From NCBI RefSeq assembly GCF_009649845.1, contig NZ_WJIE01000003.1, forward strand, positions 248,001-312,000: a DNA stretch of 64,000 nucleotides, given 5' to 3'. Shown piece after piece: positions 39,026 to 49,120 of this stretch; the stretch's first letter is position 1; the number at the start of each line of letters is the position of its first letter. The DNA comes from Polyangium spumosum (GTDB lineage: Bacteria; Myxococcota_A; Polyangia; Polyangiales; Polyangiaceae). A program made the position numbers and the translations under genes. Below the pieces are notes generated by a model. It worked only from the letters and a program-made list of their open reading frames with translations. It did not search any database and was not told the DNA's origin.

Positions 39026-41508
39026 GGGATCTCCTCGATTTCCTCCCCGCGCAGGGAGCGGAGGCGCGGCAGGGCCGCCTCCGCGGGCAGCCGGACGCGC
39101 AGCCGCTCGGCGAGGCTCTGGAACGCGAGGCACATCGCGTAGGCCGCGGCGTCACCCTCGTCGGCGCGGGTGCGCATCTCGGGGTAGATGGTATGTGCGA
39201 GTCGGTAAAACACATTTTGTGTTTTCCAGAGGTCGACGGAGAAGCCGGCGCGGTGCGCGAACTCGACGGCCATGTCGAGATCCGCGAGGAGGTGCGGCTC
39301 GGTAGCTCTTTCTCGCAATCGCTCGACGAGCGCCGAGAGGCTCTGGCCGAGGGTGAAGGTCACGGCCGCCCGATCGACGTGGAGGTCTTGCTCCTTGGCC
39401 TGCGCGAGGAGGCGGCGCATGGAGAGGACGTCCGGCGGGACGCGCTCCGCGGCGCGCAAAAGGTCGGCGCCGAGGACGAGCTCACCCGCGACGAGCAAAG
39501 CGCGCGGCGTGGGGCTCCGCAAAGGCGCGAGGCGGCGGAGCAGGGGCGCATAACGCTCGAAGAGGGCGCGCTGGGCGGACTCGACCTCGGCGAGCGTGGG
39601 GGCGAGGAGGCGCTCGACGATGCGGCGCTGATCGTCGCGGAACACGGCGTCGAGCGAGTCGATCGTGCGGTCGCAGCGTCGATACAAGAGGCGCATCGCG
39701 CCTTCCATGTCGCCGGATTCGAAGGCGCGGACGATCTCGGCGCAGCGCGCCTCGTGCTCTTCGCCCTCGGCGTCCTGCAGGACCCCGCCGGCGACGCGGT
39801 GGTCGCCGAGGTGAAGGACGCTGAACGCGTGCCGCTCGGAGGCGAGCGTGAGGCGGCTCGTCACGCGCGTGCGACCGAGGAGGAGCTTGGCGCCGTCGCG
39901 CTCGTACGTCTCGAGGCTCTCGACGTGGACGTCGTAGCAATACGTGCTCGGGGGCCCGTCCTGCACGAGGCTCGTGGCGAAATGGGCGGTGACGGCCGGG
40001 AGATCGACGCGAGCCCGGGCCACGAAGCGATCCCAGACGCGGCGGCCGTCGCCCATCTCGGCGAGGTTGCTGCGGGCCTTTTCGAGTTTTTCCAGGAACG
40101 GCCCCTCGAGGCTCCTGCCAAAGAGCGCCTCGCCGAGCTCGACGACGCGGCCGGCGTACTGGAGGCATTGCACGGTCTCGATGCCCGAGAGGTCGTCGAA
40201 GAACCAGCCGCAGCTCGTGTACATGAGCATCGCGTTGCGCTGGAGCTCGAGGAGCGAGAGGGCCTCGCTCTGCTCCTCGGGCGAGAGGGCCCGCGCCGCG
40301 TGCGTCGTGAAAAACCGGACGAGGGCCTCGGGCGATCGATCGAGGACGACCTCGATGTAAGCGTCCCGCGCCGCCCAGGGGTCCAAAAAGAGGCGCTCGG
40401 CCGCGCGCTCGTAGGGGCCCGCGATCTCGTCGCGGAGGGTGTCGAGGGCGTGGCGGAGGGGCTTGCGCCAGGACTGGTCCCACCCGTGCGGCGAGCCTGC
40501 GCGGCAGCCACAATCGGCGCGCCAGCGCTCGACGCCGTGGGCGCAGCTCCAGGAGGTGCGCTCGAGGATCTCGGCCTCGTGCGTCGGGGGGTGCCGCTCG
40601 AGGAACTCGCCGTAATTGGTCAATTTGGCCAAACCATGGGCCTCGATGTGGCCGAGCGCCCAGGCGAGGGCCATCTCGCCATACCGGTGGTGGTGGCCGT
40701 AGGTCTCGCCGTCGGTGGCGATGTGGACCATCTGCGGGAACGCGCGCTTGCTGTCGAAGGCGGAGGCGAGCCGGCCGGCGAAATGCTCTCCGTTCGCGAG
40801 GAGGCGCTCGAAGGCGACGGCCTGGGAGACGGGGCCGTCATAAAAAAAGACGGCGATCGAGCGGCCGGAGGGGAGCAGAGCGCGATACGCCATCGACGGG
40901 TCGACGCGACCGCCGCGGACGTCGATCCACTCCTTGCCGCCGAGCTTGCGGACACGCGCGGCCTGGCGAGGGGCGAGGACGGTGAAGGAGACGCCCTCGG
41001 CCGCGAGGACCTCCAAGGTCTCGGTGTCGACGGCCGTCTCGGGCAGCCACATGCCCTCGGGTTTGCGGCGAAATCGATGGACGAAATCGGCGATGCCCCA
41101 GCGGACCTGCGTGATCTTGTCGCGCAGATTCGCGAGCGGCATGATGAGGTGGTTGTAGGCCTGGGCCATGGCCGAGCCATGCCCACCGAAGCGGCGCGCG
41201 CTCGCCTCGTCCGCCGCGAGGATCGCCCGGTAGGTCTCCCGCGCGTGGTGCTCCATCCACGCGAGGAGCGTGGGGCCGAAATTGAAGCTGATGCGGGAGT
41301 AGTTGTTGACGATCCGCGTGATGCGGTCCTCCCCGTCGAGGACACGCGCGGCGGCGTTTGGCGCGTAACACTCGGCCGTGATCCGCGCGTTCCAGTCGTG
41401 CCAGGGCGCGGCCGAGTCCTGCTGCTCGATGGCCTCGAGCCAGGGGTTCTCCCGGGGAGGCTGATAAAAATGGCCGTGGACGCAGACGTATCTCTCGGGA
41501 GCCTTCAT
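39022..41508 (-). CDS. GH57-family glycoside hydrolase with DUF3536 domain
   Basis: An 828-residue cytosolic protein. The N-terminal GH57 barrel opens with VCVHGHFYQPPRENPWLE and continues with CYAPNAAARVLD, NNYSRISFNFGPTLLAW and RFRRKPEGMWLPETAVD. The last of these includes the Glu region used as nucleophile in GH57 enzymes, and IATDGETYGHHH is a likely acid region. The C-terminal half is a DUF3536-like helical region (SWSCAHGVERWRADCGCRAGSPHGWDQ and onwards). GH57 enzymes act on alpha-glucans (amylases, branching enzymes, 4-alpha-glucanotransferases), which suits its place behind the GlgB-TreZ gene. It overlaps that gene by 4 bp (ATGA) and the ATL gene by 4 bp. The exact reaction is unknown. 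Confidence 0.9.
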   Translation of the reverse strand: MKAPERYVCVHGHFYQPPRENPWLEAIEQQDSAAPWHDWNARITAECYAPNAAARVLDGEDRITRIVNNYSRISFNFGPTLLAWMEHHARETYRAILAADEASARRFGGHGSAMAQAYNHLIMPLANLRDKITQVRWGIADFVHRFRRKPEGMWLPETAVDTETLEVLAAEGVSFTVLAPRQAARVRKLGGKEWIDVRGGRVDPSMAYRALLPSGRSIAVFFYDGPVSQAVAFERLLANGEHFAGRLASAFDSKRAFPQMVHIATDGETYGHHHRYGEMALAWALGHIEAHGLAKLTNYGEFLERHPPTHEAEILERTSWSCAHGVERWRADCGCRAGSPHGWDQSWRKPLRHALDTLRDEIAGPYERAAERLFLDPWAARDAYIEVVLDRSPEALVRFFTTHAARALSPEEQSEALSLLELQRNAMLMYTSCGWFFDDLSGIETVQCLQYAGRVVELGEALFGRSLEGPFLEKLEKARSNLAEMGDGRRVWDRFVARARVDLPAVTAHFATSLVQDGPPSTYCYDVHVESLETYERDGAKLLLGRTRVTSRLTLASERHAFSVLHLGDHRVAGGVLQDAEGEEHEARCAEIVRAFESGDMEGAMRLLYRRCDRTIDSLDAVFRDDQRRIVERLLAPTLAEVESAQRALFERYAPLLRRLAPLRSPTPRALLVAGELVLGADLLRAAERVPPDVLSMRRLLAQAKEQDLHVDRAAVTFTLGQSLSALVERLRERATEPHLLADLDMAVEFAHRAGFSVDLWKTQNVFYRLAHTIYPEMRTRADEGDAAAYAMCLAFQSLAERLRVRLPAEAALPRLRSLRGEEIEEIP

Positions 41509-44500
41509 CGAGCCCTCACGTAGAGCGCGGCCTCCCAGGGACCGAGCGAGACGCGGACGAGGCCGCTCGACGTGATCTCCTCGGGGGCGCGGAGATCACC
41601 TTTGCCTCCGAAGCGCTCCTCGAAGGAGGCGAGCGAGCGGCGGAAGGTGCCGCCCGGCACGGGCAAGGTGACGGTGACGGGGTGGTCGCCGAAATGGTAA
41701 ATCACGAATACCTCGGAGTCACGGTTCCAGCGCCGCACGTAAAGGAGGCGCTCGTCCTCGAAGGCGACGGCCTGCCGTCCGCCCTCCGGGGCGAAGGCGG
41801 GAATGTCGCGCCGCGCCCGGAGGAGCTCCTTGTACCACGCGAAGAGCCGCGCGTGATCCCCCGTGGTGCGTAGCTCGAAATCGAGCCTGGCGCGGAGGAA
41901 CGTGGCCTCGTCCTGGGGATCGAACGGCTCTTCCGGATATCCAAGTCGCGCCATTTCCTCCGTGCGGCCCTCCCTGACGTTCGCGATGAGCGTGGGGTCG
42001 CCATGGCTCGTGAAATACGGAAACGGCGCGGTTTCGCCATATTCCTCGCCCATGAAGAGCAGGGGCACGAAGGGCGAGAGCAGGACGACGGCGGCCGCGA
42101 GCTTCTGTTTGTCGAAGGAGACCCGCCGCGAGATACGCTCGCCGCGCGGGCGGTTGCCGACCTGGTCGTGATTCTGGACGAAGGTGACGAGGCAACGCGG
42201 ATCGAGGCCGCCGGCCGGGCGGCCCCGGCGGCGCCGACGATATCTGGAATATTCGCCGGTGAAGGCGAAATTCTCGCGGAACGTCTTGGCGAGCTGCTCG
42301 ACGAGGCCGAAGTCCTGGAGATACCCGACGCGCTCGCCCGAGAGCAGGGCGAGGAGCGCGTGATGGACGTCGTCGTTCCAGAGGCCGTCGAGCCCGTGGC
42401 CGCCCTGGGAGGAGGGCGTGACGAGGCGCGGGTCGTTGTCGTCGCTCTCGGCGATGAGGTGGACCAGGCGGCCGAGCTCGGAGGCGCGGCGATGCACGGC
42501 CTCGCTGAGCTCCTCGAAGAACGAGAGCGGGGAGTTGTCGACGATGGCGTTGACGGCGTCGAGGCGCAGGGCGTCGATACCCATCTGCGTGACGAGATGC
42601 AGGGCGCTCTCGATGAAGAATTTGCGGACCTCGTCCGAGTGCGGGCCGTCGAAATTGAGGGCGTCGCCCCAGCGCGTCCGGTAATACGAGGCGAAATAGG
42701 GGCCAAAATCGGCGAGGTAGGTGCCCTCGGGGCCGAGGTGGTTGTAGACGACGTCGAGGATGACGGCGATGCCCTCGGAATGGCAAGCGTCGACGAACCG
42801 CCGGAGGCCCTCGGGGCCGCCATAGGAGGCCTGGACGGAGAAGGGATATGCGCCGTCGTAGCCCCAGTTGCGCTCGCCGGGGAACGCGGCGACGGGCATG
42901 AGCTCGACGGCGGTGACGCCGAGCTCGCGGAGGTACGAGAGGCGCGAAATGGCGGCGTCGAAGGTGCCCTCGGGGGTGAAGGCGCCGACGTGGAGCTCGT
43001 AAATGACGTATTCGTCGAGCGGGCGGCCAGTCCAGCCCGGGGTATGGTCGGAGAAGCTCCGCACGACCTCGCTCGGGCCATGGACGCCCTCGGGCTGCAG
43101 GCGCGAGGCCGGGTCGGGGCGGAGCTCGCCGTCGAGGTCGAATCGATATCGCGCGCCGGGGAGGACGCCGTCGACGAGGGCGTGGTGATACCCGTTCGCC
43201 TCGGGCTCGAGCGGGACGCGGCGCTCGGTCTTTCCTTCGAGGAGGACGAGCTCGACCTTCGAGGCCTTCGGGGCCCAGACCCGGAAGCGCGCCTTGTCCT
43301 CGCCGAGGTGGACGGCGCCGAGCGGGCGCTCGGAGACGGCGAGGCCCTCGTGCACGAAGAAGACGGCGCCGAGGGGCGGGAGCGTGATCTCGACGGAGTT
43401 TTTCCGGCTATGCCATTCGATATTCTCCGCGACGACGTCGCCGCCGCCGCCCATGCCGCTGCCGCCGTACTCGAGGGCGTCGCTGGAGACGAGCTCCTTC
43501 CAGCGGCCGCCGCGGGGCAGGCCGACGCGATAACGCTGGCGCGGGAGGGGCGTGAAATTCAGGGCGACGAGGACGAGGGCGTCGGTGGAGCGGGCCCGGC
43601 GGTAGAAGACGACGACGCTGTGATCGGCGTCGTTGCAGTCGATCCACTGGAACCCCTCGGGGTGCGTGTCGAGCTCGTGCATGGCGGGGTATTCGCGGTA
43701 GAGGCGGTTCATCGCCTGGACGAACCGCTTCATGCCGGCGTGGTAAGGCCCCTCGTCGAGCAGGTGCCAGTCGAGGCTCGACTCGTGGTTCCACTCGCGC
43801 TTCTGGGCGATCTCGCCGCCCATGAAAAGCAACTTCTTCCCGGGCTGGGACCACATGTACGCGAAGAGCAGGCGCAGATTGGCGAATCTCTGCCATTCAT
43901 CGCCCGGCATCTTGCCGAGGAGCGAGCCCTTGCCGTGGACGACCTCGTCGTGCGAGAGCGGCAGGACGAAGCTCTCGCTGAAGGCATACATCATGCGGAA
44001 CGTGAGCTGGTTGTGGACGAACTTGCGGTAGACCGGGTCGCTCGACATGTACTTGAGCGTGTCGTTCATCCAGCCCATGTCCCATTTGTAGCCAAACCCG
44101 AGGCCGCCGACATAGGCCGGGCGCGAGACCATCGGCCAGGAGGTCGACTCCTCGGCGATGGTCTGGACCTCGGGGAAGGCGCGCGAGATCGACTCGTTGA
44201 GGCGCCGCAGGAAATCGATCGCCTCGAGGTTCTCGCGCCCGCCATAACGGTTCGGCTCCCACTCGCCCTGCTTGCGCGAGTAATCGAGGTAGAGCATGGA
44301 GGCGACGGCGTCGACGCGCAGGCCGTCGGCCCGGTATTTGTCGAGCCAGAAATGGGCGTTCGAGAGGAGGAAGCTCATCACCTCGTGGCGGCCATAATTG
44401 AAGATGAGGCTCTTCCAGTCGGGGTGATATCCTTTGCGCGGGTCGGCGTGCTCGTAGAGGTAGGTGCCGTCGAAATACCCGAGGCCATGCTCGTCCGAGG

Positions 44501-45260
44501 GGAAATGCGAGGGGACCCAGTCGAGGATGACGCCGAGGCCAGCCTCGTGGAGGGCGTCCACGAGGTGAAGGAAATCGTCCGGGCCGCCGAACCGCGAGGT
44601 GGGCGCATAATAACCGGTGACCTGATAGCCCCACGAGCCGCCGAACGGGTGCTCCATGACCGGGAGGAGCTCGACGTGGGTGAACCCCATGCGCGCGGCA
44701 TACTCGGGCAGCTCCACGGCGAGCTCGCGGTAGGTGAGCGAGCGGTTCTCATCCTCGACGACGCGGCGGAAGGAGCCGAGGTGGACCTCGTAGATCGAAA
44801 CCGGTTTGTCGTGGCTCGTTCGCTTCTGGCGGGGCGTCCTCGGCTCCTCGTCGAGCGCGGCGAGGTCCCAGACGACGGAGGCGGTCTTCGGCGGGGTCTC
44901 GTGCCGGAAGCCGAACGGATCGGCCTTCTCCACGAGGTAGCCGTGAAAGCGCGACGCGATGAAGTACTTGTACACGGCGCCATTCGCGACGCCCGGGACG
45001 AACCCCTCCCAGATGCCCGAGCTGCCGCGGCGCGCGAGGGAGTGGGCCTCGCGGTCCCAGCCATTGAAGTCGCCCACGACGGAGACGCGCTCGGCGTCCG
45101 GGGCCCAGACGCCGAAGCATGTGCCCGGGACGCCGTCCACGACCATCAGGTGAGCGCCGAGCTTCTCGTAGAGGCGCGTGTGCGTGCCCTCGGCGAAGAG
45201 GTAATAGTCCTCCTCCGTGAGGCGCGTTACGTCGTGACGAACCGCGGTCCCGAGCTCCAT
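41505..45260 (-). CDS. GlgB-TreZ fusion: glycogen branching enzyme plus maltooligosyltrehalose trehalohydrolase
   Basis: One 1251-residue polypeptide carries two complete GH13 enzymes. Residues 1-640 are GlgB: the CBM48-like VWAPDAERVSVVGDFNGWD, barrel motifs DWVPSHF and GLRVDAVASM with nucleophile Asp317, AEEST with Glu370, SHDEVVHGK with Asp438, and a C-terminal beta domain. Residues 645-1251 are TreZ: a second CBM48-like start (FRVWAPKASKVELVLLEG), DVVYNHLGPEG, LRLDAVNAI with Asp901, IAESD with Glu938 and VQNHDQVGN with Asp1032. It would branch glucans and release trehalose from maltooligosyltrehalose made by TreY, which is not in the window. The ATG at 45260 has only a weak ribosome site. 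It is the first gene of an overlapping three-gene operon. Confidence 0.93.
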   Translation of the reverse strand: MELGTAVRHDVTRLTEEDYYLFAEGTHTRLYEKLGAHLMVVDGVPGTCFGVWAPDAERVSVVGDFNGWDREAHSLARRGSSGIWEGFVPGVANGAVYKYFIASRFHGYLVEKADPFGFRHETPPKTASVVWDLAALDEEPRTPRQKRTSHDKPVSIYEVHLGSFRRVVEDENRSLTYRELAVELPEYAARMGFTHVELLPVMEHPFGGSWGYQVTGYYAPTSRFGGPDDFLHLVDALHEAGLGVILDWVPSHFPSDEHGLGYFDGTYLYEHADPRKGYHPDWKSLIFNYGRHEVMSFLLSNAHFWLDKYRADGLRVDAVASMLYLDYSRKQGEWEPNRYGGRENLEAIDFLRRLNESISRAFPEVQTIAEESTSWPMVSRPAYVGGLGFGYKWDMGWMNDTLKYMSSDPVYRKFVHNQLTFRMMYAFSESFVLPLSHDEVVHGKGSLLGKMPGDEWQRFANLRLLFAYMWSQPGKKLLFMGGEIAQKREWNHESSLDWHLLDEGPYHAGMKRFVQAMNRLYREYPAMHELDTHPEGFQWIDCNDADHSVVVFYRRARSTDALVLVALNFTPLPRQRYRVGLPRGGRWKELVSSDALEYGGSGMGGGGDVVAENIEWHSRKNSVEITLPPLGAVFFVHEGLAVSERPLGAVHLGEDKARFRVWAPKASKVELVLLEGKTERRVPLEPEANGYHHALVDGVLPGARYRFDLDGELRPDPASRLQPEGVHGPSEVVRSFSDHTPGWTGRPLDEYVIYELHVGAFTPEGTFDAAISRLSYLRELGVTAVELMPVAAFPGERNWGYDGAYPFSVQASYGGPEGLRRFVDACHSEGIAVILDVVYNHLGPEGTYLADFGPYFASYYRTRWGDALNFDGPHSDEVRKFFIESALHLVTQMGIDALRLDAVNAIVDNSPLSFFEELSEAVHRRASELGRLVHLIAESDDNDPRLVTPSSQGGHGLDGLWNDDVHHALLALLSGERVGYLQDFGLVEQLAKTFRENFAFTGEYSRYRRRRRGRPAGGLDPRCLVTFVQNHDQVGNRPRGERISRRVSFDKQKLAAAVVLLSPFVPLLFMGEEYGETAPFPYFTSHGDPTLIANVREGRTEEMARLGYPEEPFDPQDEATFLRARLDFELRTTGDHARLFAWYKELLRARRDIPAFAPEGGRQAVAFEDERLLYVRRWNRDSEVFVIYHFGDHPVTVTLPVPGGTFRRSLASFEERFGGKGDLRAPEEITSSGLVRVSLGPWEAALYVRAR

Positions 45261-45456
45261 GAAAGGTCGATTAGTCGAAATCGCGGGAGGTGGGAAGGGG
45301 GGAAGAGCCTTATTCTGAGAGGGACGCCTCGCGCAGCCGTAGGACCCTTCTGCGACACCGAGAGTGGGCCAGCTAACCACATCTGGGGCTCGCGGAATCG
45401 TTTGTCCGCGGCGTTTGTCTTGAAGATACGAGTTGACGACGCTCCGCGGGGTCGGC

Positions 45457-46206
45457 TCAGTCATCCACGTAGATGTCGCGATTGGGTGCGCGCCCCGCGA
45501 GCCGTAGTCGATGGACGGGCTGGTCTCCGTCGACGAGCCCACGTGCCCTTTCGACGTCCACATAATAACGAGCTTTCTTGGAGGACCGCCATCCATCTGG
45601 AGTGCCAGCCCGAGCGCGCGGACTACGCTGGAGAAACAGGGCGTGATCGAACCTGGCCTGGGCATGCACCTGCCCGTCATGAACGTGCACGGTGGGAAAA
45701 AAGACCGATCCGGCCGCAGCACGCGGAAACGTGAAGGCCATCGGGTGGATGCGCTTTTCGCCCTTCATGAGCTTGAAGACGGCGAAGCCGAACCGATCAT
45801 GGCCAGGCAGCCTGGACCAGACTTCGGCGGGCAGACGGAATCGGGGATCGAGACGGGTGAAGTCGTCGATCGTTGGCACGAAAGACGCCTCGAAGCTGCC
45901 GACCTCCACGACCGCGAGGGGCGCGCGGGCCTGCGGCGCCGGCGCAGAACGCGGCGCGTTGGCAGGCATCGGCTCCGGGAAGGCTTTGGCGAGGTCGCGG
46001 AAGAACTCTGCGTAACCCGATAGGTCAATGAACGTGACGGCGTCGTCCCGTGTGCCTTGTGGTACCGGCAATGGCAGGATCATCGCCAGGTCTTCGCTCG
46101 CAGAGAGTGTCATGCTGTACGCCAGGTACTGACGTCCCTCGGGAGCCTCGCGAGCGAAGATATTGGTCGCGGACACGGATCGCACGGGCTTCGAGAAGCA
46201 GCACAT
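45457..46206 (-). CDS. Conserved-looking protein of unknown function
   Basis: A 249-residue soluble protein with no signal peptide or membrane helix. It starts MCCFSKPVRSVSATNIFARE, behind an excellent AGGAGG site 6 bp upstream. Notable segments are QYLAYSMTLSASEDLAMILPLPVP, FIDLSGYAEFFRDL, FEASFVPTIDDFTRLDPRFRLP, GFAVFKLMKGEKRIHPMAFTFPR and PTVHVHDGQVHAQARFDH. The paired Cys at the N-terminus and the HVHD...H cluster could bind a metal, but this is speculation. The C-terminal 50 residues look less conserved and more charged. I have the impression of a family found in scattered bacteria, without assigned function. Confidence 0.65.
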   Translation of the reverse strand: MCCFSKPVRSVSATNIFAREAPEGRQYLAYSMTLSASEDLAMILPLPVPQGTRDDAVTFIDLSGYAEFFRDLAKAFPEPMPANAPRSAPAPQARAPLAVVEVGSFEASFVPTIDDFTRLDPRFRLPAEVWSRLPGHDRFGFAVFKLMKGEKRIHPMAFTFPRAAAGSVFFPTVHVHDGQVHAQARFDHALFLQRSPRARAGTPDGWRSSKKARYYVDVERARGLVDGDQPVHRLRLAGRAPNRDIYVDD

Positions 46207-46216
46207 ATACTTCCTC

Positions 46217-46516
46217 CTACCGTCGGGGTTCAGCGCAGCGGCGACCTTGCGAATGAAGCAACCGGCGGCGGAACGCCGCAGTCAGGCTCGCCGAGGCATC
46301 TATGCCGTGGATCACGAACCCTTCGTCGTTCAGCGTCGTCGAGATCGGCACCCCGGATCCACAACCGAGGTCGAGAATCACACCGCCTCGCGGGAGCAGT
46401 CGAGACCACATTCGCACGGTTGCGATGCCGATGCTCGACTGCTCCCGCCGCCGAATGAATTCGGGGGCGACTGCCTCGTAGCCGTTGGATCGGTCGCCGA
46501 CAGTCGCGCCGTTCAT
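46217..46516 (-). pseudogene. Truncated SAM-dependent methyltransferase (N-terminal fragment)
   Basis: A 99-codon frame encodes the start of a class I methyltransferase: DRSNGYEAVAPEFIRRR, then LPRGGVILDLGCGSGVPIS (motif I, SAM binding) and FVIHGIDASASLTAAFRRR. After AFRRR the normal continuation (the acidic and substrate-binding half, usually 100 or more residues) is missing. The frame runs through LLHSQGRRCAEPRR into a stop that overlaps the ribosome-binding site of the next gene. The remnant could not hold a full SAM pocket. It is probably a decayed gene, possibly once followed by the same neighbour. Whether it is still translated, for instance to help translation of the next gene, is unknown. 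Confidence 0.65.
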
Positions 46517-46532
46517 TGCGGGCAGGAACGCT

Positions 46533-48878
46533 CTATTTCGCGATCACGCGGCCGGTGGCGAACTTGTAGAACGACGAGTACGCCGCGGCGTTGAGGCAGG
46601 TCTGCAGGTCGACGGTCGCCCCGTTCTTGTCCCTGCACGTGCTCACGACCTTCGTCTGGGCATTGACCTGGAGATCGTAGGGGTGGCCCGCGCCGGCGAC
46701 CGGCGCGCCCGGATCCGACAGGTCGGGGTCGCTGGCATTGATGGCCGCGATGTTGAAGAACGTGACGTTGCAGCCATTGACGATGACGTCGAGCAGGGAG
46801 TTCGAGGCCGTGTATCCCTGGTTGCACGCGAGGGCGCCGCCCGCGACGAGATCGTCGGGGACCGCGACCTTGGCGAGCGAGGCCGCGCTGACGTTGCCGC
46901 AGAGCTTGCCCGCGCCATTGTCGTTCTTTTGCCCGTTGCTCGCGAAGGTCTGGAGCGCCGGGTCGAGGTTCTCCGAGGCGAGGTGGCCCGGGGGGCCGCC
47001 CGCCGAGGTGAGCGGCGTGCTCACGGCGCCGACGGACGCGGTGATCCGGGTGCTCGTCATGTCGAGCAGGGCCGGAACGCCGGAGAAGTTGACGGAGATC
47101 GATATCTTGCCCGGCCCGGCCGTGAGCACCTTCGCGTTGATCGCGCCCGTGAGCTTGTCGAGCGGATTGCGGTTCGCGTCGATCGAATTCGGGTCGATCG
47201 TGTACCACCAATCGAGATCGGCCGTGCCGTCGTACGTCGCGCCCATGGGGATCTGCGGCGAGCCGCGGAGGACGCCGAGCTGGATCATCGGATCGGTCGT
47301 GCCCGTGAGGTCGTCGAGGCCGAGGGCCGCGAACATGATGTTGATCGAGCCGTCGAGGACGCCGCCGTCGAGCGAGGTCTGGAGCTGGCTCTGCGCGACG
47401 CTGGCAATGGCGCCGCCGAGGCGATTCGCCATGCAGAACGCGTCCGTGGCGTACTGCATCTTGAGCCACTGCGCGCGCTGGATCTGCTCGAACTTGCACG
47501 CGGAGTCGCAGCCGTCGAGGTTCGTCGTATTGCCGTCGTCGCATTGCTCGGCGCCCTCGCGGACGCCGTCGCCGCAGACCGCGGGCAGCTTGCACGCGGC
47601 GCTGCAGCTCGCGCCCGGGGGATCACACTCCTCGCCCGCGCTCGCGTCGACGCAGCCGTCGCCGCAGCTCGAGGGCTTGCAAGCGCCGCCCGAGCAGACG
47701 CCGCCGGCGCAGGTGGAGCAATTCGCCTGCGGCATACCCGCCGAGCAAGCCTTGCCCGCATTACCGCCCACCGTCACGGCGACGCAGGTCTCGCTGCCGT
47801 TGCAGGTCTCGGCGTCGACACAATCGGCGTCCATGTCGCAGGAGAACTGGCAGGTCGTCTCGCAACCGGTGCCGGGGCCGTTCTGCGCGCCGAAATCACA
47901 CTCCTCGCCGCCCTCGACCGTACCATTGCCGCAGACCGCGGTGGGCGGCAGGCAGGCGCCGTTCTGGCACACGAGGTCCGGCGCGCCGCACATCTGGCCA
48001 TTCTGCGCAGCGTCGGGGGCATTCGCGCAGACGTTGTTCGCGTTGCACGTGGCGACCTGGCAAGCCGGCGCCGCAGGGCAATCGGTGGCGGGATCCTCGC
48101 AGGAGAGGGTGCAATCGGCGTCGCAGCCGTCGCCGTTCGCGAGGTTGCCGTCGTCGCAGTTCTCGCCGGGGTCGACGACGCCGTCGCCGCACACGGTCGG
48201 GGTGCAGGCGCCATTGACGCAGACGGCGCCCGCCGCGCAGACCTCGCCGCTGCTGAGGGGCTTGCCGCAGGTGTGCGTGGCGTCGTCGCAGGTCGTGCCG
48301 ACGCACTGGTCGATGTTCGAGCAGTCGCGCGTCGGGTCGCTCGAGACGCAGCTCCACTTGCAGCTATCGCAGCCGTCGCCGCTCTCGAGGTTGCCGTCGT
48401 CGCACTCCTCGCTCCCGCTGACGAAGCCGTCGCCGCAGGTGTCGTCGACGCAGACGCCCGCATTGCAGATCTTGCCCGCGCCGCAGTCCTTGCCGTCGGC
48501 CGCAGGCGTGCCGGGCGCGCAGGTGTGGTCGTCCTGGCAGGTCTCGTCGCCGTTGCAGGGGTCGCCGTCGTCGCATTTCACGTCGCCGGTGGCGGGGCTC
48601 GCGCTGTTGCAGGTGAACGAGCAGTCATTTTCGCAGCCGTCGCCGACGACGATATTGCCATCGTCACACGCCTCGCTGCCCTCGACCCTGGCGTTGCCGC
48701 ATACGGCTTCGCCCTCACCTCCAGCGCCGCCCATGCCCCCGTCGCCACCGGCGCCTCCCGTGCCCCCCGTGCCGGGCGGCTTGCTCGGGTCGTCCCCACT
48801 ACACCCGGCAAAAGGCGCCATCAAGGTGAGCCCCACGATCGCCATCATGGCCGCAAGCCCACGCGAATTCGATTGCAT
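46533..48878 (-). CDS. Large lipoprotein with Myxococcus-type Cys-rich repeats
   Basis: A 781-residue protein from the ATG at 48878, with a lipoprotein signal (PFAGC) and a Gly-rich stalk. Residues about 58-475 contain at least six repeats of the type CGDGxxxxGExCDDGNxxxGDGC (for instance [16 protein letters not shown] and [16 protein letters not shown]), the Myxococcus cysteine-rich repeat family, alternating with other Cys modules ([13 protein letters not shown]). The last 300 residues are nearly Cys-free and beta-rich ([32 protein letters not shown]), with a Cys pair near the end. The C-terminal domain is not recognised. An upstream ATG at 48917 would give a less convincing signal. It probably sits on the outer surface. 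Confidence 0.82.
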   Translation of the reverse strand: MQSNSRGLAAMMAIVGLTLMAPFAGCSGDDPSKPPGTGGTGGAGGDGGMGGAGGEGEAVCGNARVEGSEACDDGNIVVGDGCENDCSFTCNSASPATGDVKCDDGDPCNGDETCQDDHTCAPGTPAADGKDCGAGKICNAGVCVDDTCGDGFVSGSEECDDGNLESGDGCDSCKWSCVSSDPTRDCSNIDQCVGTTCDDATHTCGKPLSSGEVCAAGAVCVNGACTPTVCGDGVVDPGENCDDGNLANGDGCDADCTLSCEDPATDCPAAPACQVATCNANNVCANAPDAAQNGQMCGAPDLVCQNGACLPPTAVCGNGTVEGGEECDFGAQNGPGTGCETTCQFSCDMDADCVDAETCNGSETCVAVTVGGNAGKACSAGMPQANCSTCAGGVCSGGACKPSSCGDGCVDASAGEECDPPGASCSAACKLPAVCGDGVREGAEQCDDGNTTNLDGCDSACKFEQIQRAQWLKMQYATDAFCMANRLGGAIASVAQSQLQTSLDGGVLDGSINIMFAALGLDDLTGTTDPMIQLGVLRGSPQIPMGATYDGTADLDWWYTIDPNSIDANRNPLDKLTGAINAKVLTAGPGKISISVNFSGVPALLDMTSTRITASVGAVSTPLTSAGGPPGHLASENLDPALQTFASNGQKNDNGAGKLCGNVSAASLAKVAVPDDLVAGGALACNQGYTASNSLLDVIVNGCNVTFFNIAAINASDPDLSDPGAPVAGAGHPYDLQVNAQTKVVSTCRDKNGATVDLQTCLNAAAYSSFYKFATGRVIAK

Positions 48879-49120
48879 CCGCACGTCACACCTCCAGAAC
48901 GTCGCGGCCCGCGCCAAGCGAAGCCTGCTTCGGGCATCCTAACCGGTTCCGTCCACGAATGGTTGGATTCCTGCAGGCGCCCGACGTACGCTTCGAGTTT
49001 TTCGGTTGCGACTGGAGCTTTGCGGCGCTCCGGCCCACAGCAGGCGGGCAGCGCGGATACCACCCCCGCGCGCGCCGCTTGACCGGGCCGCCCGAAAACG
49101 GTCATATCGGAGGCGCTGGC

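Noticed and set aside
38591-39133. Longer ATL protein starting at an ATG inside the GH57 gene
   Set aside because: The extra 36 residues are low-complexity Pro/Arg, and the GTG that overlaps the upstream stop by 4 bp is a better start.
42003-45734. 1243-codon plus-strand frame opposite the GlgB-TreZ gene
   Set aside because: Antisense by-product of high GC. The minus strand encodes two complete GH13 enzymes.
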